From NCBI GenBank assembly GCA_036785705.1, contig JAWUZG010000015.1, positions 5,967,001 to 6,031,000 on the forward strand: DNA of 64,000 nt. The letters run 5' to 3'. Origin of the DNA: Acanthornis magna. Lineage: Eukaryota > Chordata > Aves > Passeriformes > Acanthizidae. The notes beneath the pieces are model-generated. The model ran no database searches and was not told the origin of the DNA. It worked only from the letters and a program-made list of their open reading frames with translations. Positions 22,916-35,645 of the stretch are shown here, piece by piece. The first letter of the stretch is position 1. The number at the start of each line of letters is the position of its first letter. Position numbers and translations under genes: made by a program.

Positions 22916-24186
22916 TTAAAGGGCGCAGCATGAGGTCAGCACATGGTCACAGCCTAGAATCCTGCATGGGCTTCCTGTCCCGTCCCTGGTGCAATCCTCG
23001 GAGGTGGGAGCTCTGTGCACGTTTTTCTAGATCTCTCCTTCTGGCTTTGTCTCTGCCTGTCTTTCTTCTCCTACTTCTCTTTGCCTAGAACTTTTGGCTA
23101 ACATAGCATTTTGTATGTTTCAGGGTTCTTCTCCGTGGGGCTCAGTTGATGCTAGGTAAATGCTAAATTAACACTGAGTACTGCTCTGGTAAGTAGTTGA
23201 ATGTTGAATTCTATGTTGTATTTCATCCTTTGCCGAAGATGGTTTATTTTTGAGCATTTGATTTTGATCCTTTTGCCAGTAAGGCTTCAGTGTGATTTTC
23301 ACCTCTTGACTATATCTGGTGGGGATTTCTCCTTTGCGCTAAGAGAGAGCAGTAGAACCCTGAGTTAAACCGCTGGATCTAAGGCTCCAGGGCTTAACAG
23401 GTGCCTCCATTGCCAACTGCACACGTTTTAATCTGTGCCACCTATGGTGCTGAGCCCCTCTGGCCCAGTGCCAAGCTGCCCTCAGGGGGGTGGGTCAGGC
23501 TGGAGAGATCTAAAGGGCCTGGAGCTCCAGCAACACTGGCGCTGGAAAGGGCCTGCCGAGGCCATTGCAGCAGCACCCCAACATTGCTGCTCCTCCATCT
23601 TTCTGAGGTGGAAAACCCAGGTAGTGTGTTGGGGTAATTAGCTAGGGCTAGGGTTAGGGTTCCGCCTAGGGTTAGGGTTAGGAGATCTAAAGGGCCGCGA
23701 GCTCCAGGAGCACTGGCGCTGGAAAGGGCCTGCCAAGACGAACGCGGCAAGGCCCCAACCTTGCTGCTCCCACACCTTTCTGATCTGGACCCCCCACAGG
23801 GGTGGGCACCTCGGCCCCAGCCCCAGGCTCGGGCCTAGGCTGCCCTGTGGCTCGGGCTTAGGCTTCAGAGAGCTGTGGAGTCTACAGCTGCAGGGACGCT
23901 GGCACTGGACAGGACATTGCGAGGGCATCCATCATGGCAGGCTGCTGCCAGAGACTGGATGTTCCATGGCTCTAAACATCCAGGAATGGCCTGTGTCTGT
24001 TGCGAGGGGCCAGCTGGGTTTTGCTGACGGTGAGGCCTTCAGCGCCTGCTGCGGCCCCAGAGCCGCCCCAAGGCCTGGCTGAGCTGTCAGCCCTGGACTC
24101 TTGGGCTGGCAGTGCTCACCTGGGCCCTGAGTGGCCATGAGACCAGCAGTCCCAACTGAGGGCTGGGGACATGAAGGCCATGGGGC
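22916..24186 (+). repeat. Satellite copy 19 (B-type)
   Basis: 1,271 bp, short class, AGGTAA, GTTGAATG, GCACCCC. Telomere-like block 23640-23682 (GGTTCCGCC). Full B-type 3' end with CAGCGCC and ATGAGACC. Confidence 0.95.
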
Positions 24187-25462
24187 TTAAAGGGCGCAGC
24201 ATGAGGTCAGCACATGGTCACAGCCTAGAATCCTGCATGGGCTTCCTGTCCCGTCCCTGGTGCAATCCTCGGAGGTGGGAGCTCTGTGCACGTTTTTCTA
24301 GATCTCTTCTCTCCTTCTGGCTTTGTCTCTGCCTGTCTTTCTTCTCCTACTTCTCTTTGCCTAGAACTTTTGGCTAACATAGCATTTTGTATGTTTCAGG
24401 GTTCTTCTCCGTGGGGCTCAGTTGATGCTCGACAAATGCTAAATTAACACTGAGTACTGCTCTGGTAAGTAGTTGAGAGTTGAATTCTATGTTGTATTTC
24501 ATCCTTTGCCGAAGATGGTTTATTTTTGAGCATTTGATTTTGATCCTTTTGCCAGTAAGGCTTCAGTGTGATTTTCACCTCTTGACTATATCTGGTGGGG
24601 ATTTCTCCTTTGCGCTAAGAGAGAGCAGTAGAACCCTGAGTTAAACCGCTGGATCTAAGGCTCCAGGGCTTAACAGGTGCCTCCATTGCCAACTGCACAC
24701 GTTTTAATCTGTGCCACCTATGGTGCTGAGCCCCTCTGGCCCAGTGCCAAGCTGCCCTCAGGGGGGTGGGTCAGGCTGGAGAGATCTAAAGGGCCTGGAG
24801 CTCCAGCAACACTGGCGCTGGAAAGGGCCTGCCGAGGCCATTGCAGCAGCGCCCCAACATTGCTGCTCCTCCATCTTTCTGAGGTGGAAAACGCAGGTAG
24901 TGTGTTGGGGTAATTAGCTAGGGCTAGGGTTAGGGTTCCGCCTAGGGTTAGGGTTAGGAGATCTAAAGGGCCGCGAGCTCCAGGAGCACTGGCGCTGGAA
25001 AGGGCCTGCCAAGACGAACGCGGCAAGGCCCCAACCTTGCTGCTCCCACACCTTTCTGATCTGGACCCCCCACAGGGGTGGGCACCTCGGCCCCAGCCCC
25101 AGGCTCGGGCCTAGGCTGCCCTGTGGCTCGGGCTTAGGCTTCAGAGAGCTGTGGAGTCTACAGCTGCAGGGACGCTGGCACTGGACAGGACATTGCAAGG
25201 GCATCCATCACGGCAGGCTGCTGCCAGAGACTGGATGTTCCATGGCTCTAAACATCCGGGAATGGCCTGTGTCTGCTGCGAGGGGCCAGCTGGGTTTTGC
25301 TGACGGTGAGGCCTTCAGCGCCTGCTGCGGCCCCAGAGCCGCCCCAAGGCCTGGCTGAGCTGTCAGCCCTGGACTCTTGGGCTGGCAGTGCTCACCTGGG
25401 CCCTGAGTGGCCATGTGACCAGCAGTCCCAGCTGAGGGCTGGGGACATGAAGGCCATGGGGC
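24187..25462 (+). repeat. Satellite copy 20 (A-type)
   Basis: 1,276 bp, long class, CGACAA, AAAACGCAGG. Telomere-like block 24916-24958 (GGTTCCGCC). A-type 3' end with CCGCCCC, ATGTGACC and CCCAGCT. First member of a four-copy block repeated as copies 24-27. Confidence 0.95.
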
Positions 25463-26733
25463 TTAAAGGGCGCAGCATGAGGTCAGCACATGGTCACAGC
25501 CTAGAATCCTGCATGGGCTTCCTGTCCCGTCCCTGGTGCAATCCTCGGAGGTGGGAGCTCTGTGCACGTTTTTCTAGATCTCTCCTTCTGGCTTTGTCTC
25601 TGCCTGTCTTTCTTCTCCTACTTCTCTTTGCCTAGAACTTTTGGCTAACATAGCATTTTGTATGTTTCAGGGTTCTTCTCCGTGGGGCTCAGTTGATGCT
25701 CGACAAATGCTAAATTAACACTGAGTACTGCTCTGGTAAGTAGTTGAGAGTTGAATTCTATGTTGTATTTCATCCTTTGCCGAAGATGGTTTATTTTTGA
25801 GCATTTGATTTTGATCCTTTTGCCAGTAAGGCTTCAGTGTGATTTTCACCTCTTGACTATATCTGGTGGGGATTTCTCCTTTGCGCTAAGAGAGAGCAGT
25901 AGAACCCTGAGTTAAACCGCTGGATCTAAGGCTCCAGGGCTTAACAGGTGCCTCCATTGCCAACTGCACACGTTTTAATCTGTGCCACCTATGGTGCTGA
26001 GCCCCTCTGGCCCAGTGCCAAGCTGCCCTCAGGGGGGTGGGTCAGGCTGGAGAGATCTAAAGGGCCTGGAGCTCCAGCAACACTGGCGCTGGAAAGGGCC
26101 TGCCGAGGCCATTGCAGCAGCGCCCCAACATTGCTGCTCCTCCATCTTTCTGAGGTGGAAAACCCAGGTAGTGTGTTGGGGTAATTAGCTAGGGCTAGGG
26201 TTAGGGTTCCGCCTAGGGTTAGGGTTAGGAGATCTAAAGGGCCGCGAGCTCCAGGAGCACTGGCGCTGGAAAGGGCCTGCCAAGACGAACGCGGCAAGGC
26301 CCCAACCTTGCTGCTCCCACACCTTTCTGATCTGGACCCCCCACAGGGGTGGGCACCTCGGCCCCAGCCCCAGGCTCGGGCCTAGGCTGCCCTGTGGCTC
26401 GGGCTTAGGCTTCAGAGAGCTGTGGAGTCTACAGCTGCAGGGACGCTGGCACTGGACAGGACATTGCAAGGGCATCCATCACGGCAGGCTGCTGCCAGAG
26501 ACTGGATGTTCCATGGCTCTAAACATCCGGGAATGGCCTGTGTCTGCTGCGAGGGGCCAGCTGGGTTTTGCTGACGGTGAGGCCTTCAGCGCCTGCTGCG
26601 GCCCCAGAGCTGCTCCAAGGCCTGGCTGAGCTGTCAGCCCTGGACTCTTGGGCTGGCAGTGCTCACCTGGGCCCTGAGTGGCCATGTGACCAGCAGTCCC
26701 AACTGAGGGCTGGGGACATGAAGGCCATGGGGC
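25463..26733 (+). repeat. Satellite copy 21 (A-type)
   Basis: 1,271 bp, short class, CGACAA. Telomere-like block 26187-26229 (GGTTCCGCC). A-type 3' end with GCTGCTCC, ATGTGACC and CCCAACT. Matches copy 25 except at the C/A site in the telomere-like block. Confidence 0.95.
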
Positions 26734-28004
26734 TTAAAGGGCGCAGCATGAGGTCAGCACATGGTCACAGCCTAGAATCCTGCATGGGCTTCCTGTCCCG
26801 TCCCTGGTGCAATCCTCGGAGGTGGGAGCTCTGTGCACGTTTTTCTAGATCTCTCCTTCTGGCTTTGTCTCTGCCTGTCTTTCTTCTCCTACTTCTCTTT
26901 GCCTAGAACTTTTGGCTAACATAGCATTTTGTATGTTTCAGGGTTCTTCTCCGTGGGGCTCAGTTGATGCTAGGTAAATGCTAAATTAACACTGAGTACT
27001 GCTCTGGTAAGTAGTTGAGAGTTGAATTCTATGTTGTATTTCATCCTTTGCCGAAGATGGTTTATTTTTGAGCATTTGATTTTGATCCTTTTGCCAGTAA
27101 GGCTTCAGTGTGATTTTCACCTCTTGACTATATCTGGTGGGGATTTCTCCTTTGCGCTAAGAGAGAGCAGTAGAACCCTGAGTTAAACCGCTGGATCTAA
27201 GGCTCCAGGGCTTAACAGGTGCCTCCATTGCCAACTGCACACGTTTTAATCTGTGCCACCTATGGTGCTGAGCCCCTCTGGCCCAGTGCCAAGCTGCCCT
27301 CAGGGGGGTGGGTCAGGCTGGAGAGATCTAAAGGGCCTGGAGCTCCAGCAACACTGGCGCTGGAAAGGGCCTGCCGAGGCCATTGCAGCAGCGCCCCAAC
27401 ATTGCTGCTCCTCCATCTTTCTGAGGTGGAAAACCCAGGTAGTGTGTTGGGGTAATTAGCTAGGGCTAGGGTTCGGGTTACACCTAGGGTTAGGGTTAGG
27501 AGATCTAAAGGGCCGCGAGCTCCAGGAGCACTGGCGCTGGAAAGGGCCTGCCAAGACGAACGCGGCAAGGCCCCAACCTTGCTGCTCCCACACCTTTCTG
27601 ATCTGGACCCCCCACAGGGGTGGGCACCTCGGCCCCAGCCACAGGCTCGGGCCTAGGCTGCCCTGTGGCTCGGGCTTAGGCTTCAGAGAGCTGTGGAGTC
27701 TACAGCTGCAGGGACGCTGGCACTGGACAGGACATTGCGAGGGCATCCATCATGGCAGGCTGCTGCCAGAGACTGGATGTTCCATGGCTCTAAACATCCA
27801 GGAATGGCCTGTGTCTGTTGCGAGGGGCCAGCTGGGTTTTGCTGACGGTGAGGCCTTCAGCGCCTGCTGCGGCCCCAGAGCCGCCCCAAGGCCTGGCTGA
27901 GCTGTCAGCCCTGGACTCTTGGGCTGGCAGTGCTCACCTGGGCCCTGAGTGGCCATGAGACCAGCAGTCCCAACTGAGGGCTGGGGACATGAAGGCCATG
28001 GGGC
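26734..28004 (+). repeat. Satellite copy 22 (B-type)
   Basis: 1,271 bp, short class, AGGTAA. Telomere-like block 27458-27500 is the most eroded: C at 27474 breaks a TTAGGG and A at 27482 gives GGTTACACC. CAGCCACAGG. Full B-type 3' end with CAGCGCC. Partner of copy 26. Confidence 0.95.
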
Positions 28005-29280
28005 TTAAAGGGCGCAGCATGAGGTCAGCACATGGTCACAGCCTAGAATCCTGCATGGGCTTCCTGTCCCGTCCCTGGTGCAATCCTCGGAGGTGGGAGC
28101 TCTGTGCACGTTTTTCTAGATCTCTTCTCTCCTTCTGGCTTTGTCTCTGCCTGTCTTTCTTCTCCTACTTCTCTTTGCCTAGAACTTTTGGCTAACATAG
28201 CATTTTGTATGTTTCAGGGTTCTTCTCCGTGGGGCTCAGTTGATGCTAGGTAAATGCTAAATTAACACTGAGTACTGCTCTGGTAAGTAGTTGAGAGTTG
28301 AATTCTATGTTGTATTTCATCCTTTGCCGAAGGTGGTTTATTTCTGAGCATTTGATTTTGATCCTTTTGCCAGTAAGGCTTAAGTGTGATTTTCACCTCT
28401 TGACTATATCTGGTGGGGATTTCTCCTTTGCGCTAAGAGAGAGCAGTAGAACCCTGAGTTAAACCGCTGGATCTAAGGCTCCAGGGCTTAACAGGTGCCT
28501 CCATTGCCAACTGCACACGTTTTAATCTGTGCCACCTATGGTGCTGAGCCCCTCTGGCCCAGTGCCAAGCTGCCCTCAGGGGGGTGGGTCAGGCTGGAGA
28601 GATCTAAAGGGCCTGGAGCTCCAGCAACACTGGCGCTGGAAAGGGCCTGCCGAGGCCATTGCAGCAGCGCCCCAACATTGCTGCTCCTCCATCTTTCTGA
28701 GGTGGAAAACCCAGGTAGTGTGTTGGGGTAATTAGCTAGGGCTAGGGTTAGGGTTCCACCTAGGGTTAGGGTTAGGAGATCTAAAGGGCCGCGAGCTCCA
28801 GGAGCACTGGCGCTGGAAAGGGCCTGCCAAGACGAACGCGGCAAGGCCCCAACCTTGCTGCTCCCACACCTTTCTGATCTGGACCCCCCACAGGGGTGGG
28901 CACCTCGGCCCCAGCCCCAGGCTCGGGCCTAGGCTGCCCTGTGGCTCGGGCTTAGGCTTCAGAGAGCTGTGGAGTCTACAGCTGCAGGGACGCTGGCACT
29001 GGACAGGACATTGCAAGGGCATCCATCACGGCAGGCTGCTGCCAGAGACTGGATGTTCCGTGGCTCTAAACATCCGGGAATGGCCTGTGTCTGCTGTGAG
29101 GGGCCAGCTGGGTTTTGCTGACGGTGAGGCCTTCAGCGCCTGCTGCGGCCCCAGAGCCGCTCCAAGGCCTGGCTGAGCTGTCAGCCCTGGACTCTTGGGC
29201 TGGCAGTGCTCACCTGGGCCCTGAGTGGCCATGTGACCAGCAGTCCCAACTGAGGGCTGGGGACATGAAGGCCATGGGGC
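28005..29280 (+). repeat. Satellite copy 23 (A-type)
   Basis: 1,276 bp, long class, AGGTAA, GAAGGTGG with TTTCTGAG. Private A at 28382. Telomere-like block 28734-28776 reads GGTTCCACC (A at 28758). A-type 3' end with CTGCTGTG, found only here and in copy 27. ATGTGACC is followed by a long-class copy, an exception to the usual pairing. Confidence 0.95.
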
Positions 29281-30556
29281 TTAAAGGGCGCAGCATGAGG
29301 TCAGCACATGGTCACAGCCTAGAATCCTGCATGGGCTTCCTGTCCCGTCCCTGGTGCAATCCTCGGAGGTGGGAGCTCTGTGCACGTTTTTCTAGATCTC
29401 TTCTCTCCTTCTGGCTTTGTCTCTGCCTGTCTTTCTTCTCCTACTTCTCTTTGCCTAGAACTTTTGGCTAACATAGCATTTTGTATGTTTCAGGGTTCTT
29501 CTCCGTGGGGCTCAGTTGATGCTAGGTAAATGCTAAATTAACACTGAGTACTGCTCTGGTAAGTAGTTGAGAGTTGAATTCTATGTTGTATTTCATCCTT
29601 TGCCGAAGATGGTTTATTTTTGAGCATTTGATTTTGATCCTTTTGCCAGTAAGGCTTCAGTGTGATTTTCACCTCTTGACTATATCTGGTGGGGATTTCT
29701 CCTTTGCGCTAAGAGAGAGCAGTAGAACCCTGAGTTAAACCGCTGGATCTAAGGCTCCAGGGCTTAACAGGTGCCTCCATTGCCAACTGCACACGTTTTA
29801 ATCTGTGCCACCTATGGTGCTGAGCCCCTCTGGCCCAGTGCCAAGCTGCCCTCAGGGGGGTGGGTCAGGCTGGAGAGATCTAAAGGGCCTGGAGCTCCAG
29901 CAACACTGGCGCTGGAAAGGGCCTGCCGAGGCCATTGCAGCAGCGCCCCAACATTGCTGCTCCTCCATCTTTCTGAGGTGGAAAACGCAGGTAGTGTGTT
30001 GGGGTAATTAGCTAGGGCTAGGGTTAGGGTTCCGCCTAGGGTTAGGGTTAGGAGATCTAAAGGGCCGCGAGCTCCAGGAGCACTGGCGCTGGAAAGGGCC
30101 TGCCAAGACGAACGCGGCAAGGCCCCAACCTTGCTGCTCCCACACCTTTCTGATCTGGACCCCCCACAGGGGTGGGCACCTCGGCCCCAGCCCCAGGCTC
30201 GGGCCTAGGCTGCCCTGTGGCTCGGGCTTAGGCTTCAGAGAGCTGTGGAGTCTACAGCTGCAGGGACGCTGGCACTGGACAGGACATTGCAAGGGCATCC
30301 ATCACGGCAGGCTGCTGCCAGAGACTGGATGTTCCATGGCTCTAAACATCCGGGAATGGCCTGTGTCTGCTGCGAGGGGCCAGCTGGGTTTTGCTGACGG
30401 TGAGGCCTTCAGCGCCTGCTGCGGCCCCAGAGCCGCCCCAAGGCCTGGCTGAGCTGTCAGCCCTGGACTCTTGGGCTGGCAGTGCTCACCTGGGCCCTGA
30501 GTGGCCATGTGACCAGCAGTCCCAGCTGAGGGCTGGGGACATGAAGGCCATGGGGC
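29281..30556 (+). repeat. Satellite copy 24 (A-type)
   Basis: 1,276 bp, long class, AGGTAA, AAAACGCAGG. Telomere-like block 30010-30052 (GGTTCCGCC). From the AT-rich part onward it matches copy 20 at every site I compared; its first 250 bp differ (AGGTAA against CGACAA). Confidence 0.95.
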
Positions 30557-31827
30557 TTAAAGGGCGCAGCATGAGGTCAGCACATGGTCACAGCCTAGAA
30601 TCCTGCATGGGCTTCCTGTCCCGTCCCTGGTGCAATCCTCGGAGGTGGGAGCTCTGTGCACGTTTTTCTAGATCTCTCCTTCTGGCTTTGTCTCTGCCTG
30701 TCTTTCTTCTCCTACTTCTCTTTGCCTAGAACTTTTGGCTAACATAGCATTTTGTATGTTTCAGGGTTCTTCTCCGTGGGGCTCAGTTGATGCTCGACAA
30801 ATGCTAAATTAACACTGAGTACTGCTCTGGTAAGTAGTTGAGAGTTGAATTCTATGTTGTATTTCATCCTTTGCCGAAGATGGTTTATTTTTGAGCATTT
30901 GATTTTGATCCTTTTGCCAGTAAGGCTTCAGTGTGATTTTCACCTCTTGACTATATCTGGTGGGGATTTCTCCTTTGCGCTAAGAGAGAGCAGTAGAACC
31001 CTGAGTTAAACCGCTGGATCTAAGGCTCCAGGGCTTAACAGGTGCCTCCATTGCCAACTGCACACGTTTTAATCTGTGCCACCTATGGTGCTGAGCCCCT
31101 CTGGCCCAGTGCCAAGCTGCCCTCAGGGGGGTGGGTCAGGCTGGAGAGATCTAAAGGGCCTGGAGCTCCAGCAACACTGGCGCTGGAAAGGGCCTGCCGA
31201 GGCCATTGCAGCAGCGCCCCAACATTGCTGCTCCTCCATCTTTCTGAGGTGGAAAACCCAGGTAGTGTGTTGGGGTAATTAGCTAGGGCTAGGGTTAGGG
31301 TTACGCCTAGGGTTAGGGTTAGGAGATCTAAAGGGCCGCGAGCTCCAGGAGCACTGGCGCTGGAAAGGGCCTGCCAAGACGAACGCGGCAAGGCCCCAAC
31401 CTTGCTGCTCCCACACCTTTCTGATCTGGACCCCCCACAGGGGTGGGCACCTCGGCCCCAGCCCCAGGCTCGGGCCTAGGCTGCCCTGTGGCTCGGGCTT
31501 AGGCTTCAGAGAGCTGTGGAGTCTACAGCTGCAGGGACGCTGGCACTGGACAGGACATTGCAAGGGCATCCATCACGGCAGGCTGCTGCCAGAGACTGGA
31601 TGTTCCATGGCTCTAAACATCCGGGAATGGCCTGTGTCTGCTGCGAGGGGCCAGCTGGGTTTTGCTGACGGTGAGGCCTTCAGCGCCTGCTGCGGCCCCA
31701 GAGCTGCTCCAAGGCCTGGCTGAGCTGTCAGCCCTGGACTCTTGGGCTGGCAGTGCTCACCTGGGCCCTGAGTGGCCATGTGACCAGCAGTCCCAACTGA
31801 GGGCTGGGGACATGAAGGCCATGGGGC
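30557..31827 (+). repeat. Satellite copy 25 (A-type)
   Basis: 1,271 bp, short class, CGACAA. Telomere-like block 31281-31323 (GGTTACGCC). A-type 3' end with GCTGCTCC and CCCAACT. Partner of copy 21 in the four-unit duplication. Confidence 0.95.
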
Positions 31828-33098
31828 TTAAAGGGCGCAGCATGAGGTCAGCACATGGTCACAGCCTAGAATCCTGCATGGGCTTCCTGTCCCGTCCCTG
31901 GTGCAATCCTCGGAGGTGGGAGCTCTGTGCACGTTTTTCTAGATCTCTCCTTCTGGCTTTGTCTCTGCCTGTCTTTCTTCTCCTACTTCTCTTTGCCTAG
32001 AACTTTTGGCTAACATAGCATTTTGTATGTTTCAGGGTTCTTCTCCGTGGGGCTCAGTTGATGCTAGGTAAATGCTAAATTAACACTGAGTACTGCTCTG
32101 GTAAGTAGTTGAGAGTTGAATTCTATGTTGTATTTCATCCTTTGCCGAAGATGGTTTATTTTTGAGCATTTGATTTTGATCCTTTTGCCAGTAAGGCTTC
32201 AGTGTGATTTTCACCTCTTGACTATATCTGGTGGGGATTTCTCCTTTGCGCTAAGAGAGAGCAGTAGAACCCTGAGTTAAACCGCTGGATCTAAGGCTCC
32301 AGGGCTTAACAGGTGCCTCCATTGCCAACTGCACACGTTTTAATCTGTGCCACCTATGGTGCTGAGCCCCTCTGGCCCAGTGCCAAGCTGCCCTCAGGGG
32401 GGTGGGTCAGGCTGGAGAGATCTAAAGGGCCTGGAGCTCCAGCAACACTGGCGCTGGAAAGGGCCTGCCGAGGCCATTGCAGCAGCGCCCCAACATTGCT
32501 GCTCCTCCATCTTTCTGAGGTGGAAAACCCAGGTAGTGTGTTGGGGTAATTAGCTAGGGCTAGGGTTAGGGTTACACCTAGGGTTAGGGTTAGGAGATCT
32601 AAAGGGCCGCGAGCTCCAGGAGCACTGGCGCTGGAAAGGGCCTGCCAAGACGAACGCGGCAAGGCCCCAACCTTGCTGCTCCCACACCTTTCTGATCTGG
32701 ACCCCCCACAGGGGTGGGCACCTCGGCCCCAGCCCCAGGCTCGGGCCTAGGCTGCCCTGTGGCTCGGGCTTAGGCTTCAGAGAGCTGTGGAGTCTACAGC
32801 TGCAGGGACGCTGGCACTGGACAGGACATTGCGAGGGCATCCATCATGGCAGGCTGCTGCCAGAGACTGGATGTTCCATGGCTCTAAACATCCAGGAATG
32901 GCCTGTGTCTGTTGCGAGGGGCCAGCTGGGTTTTGCTGACGGTGAGGCCTTCAGCGCCTGCTGCGGCCCCAGAGCCGCCCCAAGGCCTGGCTGAGCTGTC
33001 AGCCCTGGACTCTTGGGCTGGCAGTGCTCACCTGGGCCCTGAGTGGCCATGAGACCAGCAGTCCCAACTGAGGGCTGGGGACATGAAGGCCATGGGGC
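31828..33098 (+). repeat. Satellite copy 26 (B-type)
   Basis: 1,271 bp, short class, AGGTAA. Telomere-like block 32552-32594 reads GGTTACACC, as in copies 22 and 27. CAGCCCCAGG. Full B-type 3' end with CAGCGCC and ATGAGACC. Confidence 0.95.
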
Positions 33099-34374
33099 TT
33101 AAAGGGCGCAGCATGAGGTCAGCACATGGTCACAGCCTAGAATCCTGCATGGGCTTCCTGTCCCGTCCCTGGTGCAATCCTCGGAGGTGGGAGCTCTGTG
33201 CACGTTTTTCTAGATCTCTTCTCTCCTTCTGGCTTTGTCTCTGCCTGTCTTTCTTCTCCTACTTCTCTTTGCCTAGAACTTTTGGCTAACATAGCATTTT
33301 GTATGTTTCAGGGTTCTTCTCCGTGGGGCTCAGTTGATGCTAGGTAAATGCTAAATTAACACTGAGTACTGCTCTGGTAAGTAGTTGAGAGTTGAATTCT
33401 ATGTTGTATTTCATCCTTTGCCGAAGGTGGTTTATTTCTGAGCATTTGATTTTGATCCTTTTGCCAGTAAGGCTTCAGTGTGATTTTCACCTCTTGACTA
33501 TATCTGGTGGGGATTTCTCCTTTGCGCTAAGAGAGAGCAGTAGAACCCTGAGTTAAACCGCTGGATCTAAGGCTCCAGGGCTTAACAGGTGCCTCCATTG
33601 CCAACTGCACACGTTTTAATCTGTGCCACCTATGGTGCTGAGCCCCTCTGGCCCAGTGCCAAGCTGCCCTCAGGGGGGTGGGTCAGGCTGGAGAGATCTA
33701 AAGGGCCTGGAGCTCCAGCAACACTGGCGCTGGAAAGGGCCTGCCGAGGCCATTGCAGCAGCGCCCCAACATTGCTGCTCCTCCATCTTTCTGAGGTGGA
33801 AAACCCAGGTAGTGTGTTGGGGTAATTAGCTAGGGCTAGGGTTAGGGTTACACCTAGGGTTAGGGTTAGGAGATCTAAAGGGCCGCGAGCTCCAGGAGCA
33901 CTGGCGCTGGAAAGGGCCTGCCAAGACGAACGCGGCAAGGCCCCAACCTTGCTGCTCCCACACCTTTCTGATCTGGACCCCCCACAGGGGTGGGCACCTC
34001 GGCCCCAGCCCCAGGCTCGGGCCTAGGCTGCCCTGTGGCTCGGGCTTAGGCTTCAGAGAGCTGTGGAGTCTACAGCTGCAGGGACGCTGGCACTGGACAG
34101 GACATTGCAAGGGCATCCATCACGGCAGGCTGCTGCCAGAGACTGGATGTTCCGTGGCTCTAAACATCCGGGAATGGCCTGTGTCTGCTGTGAGGGGCCA
34201 GCTGGGTTTTGCTGACGGTGAGGCCTTCAGCGCCTGCTGCGGCCCCAGAGCCGCTCCAAGGCCTGGCTGAGCTGTCAGCCCTGGACTCTTGGGCTGGCAG
34301 TGCTCACCTGGGCCCTGAGTGGCCATGTGACCAGCAGTCCCAACTGAGGGCTGGGGACATGAAGGCCATGGGGC
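33099..34374 (+). repeat. Satellite copy 27 (A-type)
   Basis: 1,276 bp, long class, AGGTAA, GAAGGTGG with TTTCTGAG. Telomere-like block 33828-33870 (GGTTACACC). A-type 3' end with CTGCTGTG. Partner of copy 23, here followed by a short-class copy as expected from ATGTGACC. Confidence 0.95.
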
Positions 34375-35645
34375 TTAAAGGGCGCAGCATGAGGTCAGCA
34401 CATGGTCACAGCCTAGAATCCTGCATGGGCTTCCTGTCCCGTCCCTGGTGCAATCCTCGGAGGTGGGAGCTCTGTGCACGTTTTTCTAGATCTCTCCTTC
34501 TGGCTTTGTCTCTGCCTGTCTTTCTTCTCCTACTTCTCTTTGCCTAGAACTTTTGGCTAACATAGCATTTTGTATGTTTCAGGGTTCTTCTCCGTGGGGC
34601 TCAGTTGATGCTCGACAAATGCTAAATTAACACTGAGTACTGCTCTGGTAAGTAGTTGAGAGTTGAATTCTATGTTGTATTTCATCCTTTGCCGAAGATG
34701 GTTTATTTTTGAGCATTTGATTTTGATCCTTTTGCCAGTAAGGCTTCAGTGTGATTTTCACCTCTTGACTATATCTGGTGGGGATTTCTCCTTTGCGCTA
34801 AGAGAGAGCAGTAGAACCCTGAGTTAAACCGCTGGATCTAAGGCTCCAGGGCTTAACAGGTGCCTCCATTGCCAACTGCACACGTTTTAATCTGTGCCAC
34901 CTATGGTGCTGAGCCCCTCTGGCCCAGTGCCAAGCTGCCCTCAGGAGGGTGGGTCAGGCTGGAGAGATCTAAAGGGCCTGGAGCTCCAGCAACACTGGCG
35001 CTGGAAAGGGCCTGCCGAGGCCATTGCAGCAGCGCCCCAACATTGCTGCTCCTCCATCTTTCTGAGGTGGAAAACCCAGGTAGTGTGTTGGGGTAATTAG
35101 CTAGGGCTAGGGTTAGGGTTACGCCTAGGGTTAGGGTTAGGAGATCTAAAGGGCCGCGAGCTCCAGGAGCACTGGCGCTGGAAAGGGCCTGCCAAGACGA
35201 ACGCAGCAAGGCCCCAACCTTGCTGCTCCCACACCTTTCTGATCTGGACCCCCCACAGGGGTGGGCACCTCGGCCGCAGCCACAGGCTCGGGCCTAGGCT
35301 GCCCTGTGGCTCGGGCTTAGGCTTCAGAGAACTGTGGAGTCTACAGCTGCAGGGACGCTGGCACTGGACAGGACATTGCGAGGGCATCCATCATGGCAGG
35401 CTGCTGCCAGAGACTGGATGTTCCATGGCTCTAAACATCCAGGAATGGCCTGTGTCTGTTGCGAGGGGCCAGCTGGGTTTTGCTGACGGTGAGGCCTTCA
35501 GTGCCTGCTGCGGCCCCAGAGCCGCCCCAAGGCCTGGCTGAGCTGTCAGCCCTGGACTCTTGGGCTGGCAGTGCTCACCTGGGCCCTGAGTGGCCATGAG
35601 ACCAGCAGTCCCAACTGAGGGCTGGGCACATGAAGGCCATGGGGC
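34375..35645 (+). repeat. Satellite copy 28 (B-type)
   Basis: 1,271 bp, short class, CGACAA. Private A at 34946 interrupts the six-G run. Telomere-like block 35099-35141 (GGTTACGCC). It carries GCCGCAGCCACAGG as in copy 10 and GAGAACTG as in copy 17. Full B-type 3' end with CAGTGCC and CTGGGCACATG (also in copies 43 and 50). Confidence 0.95.
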
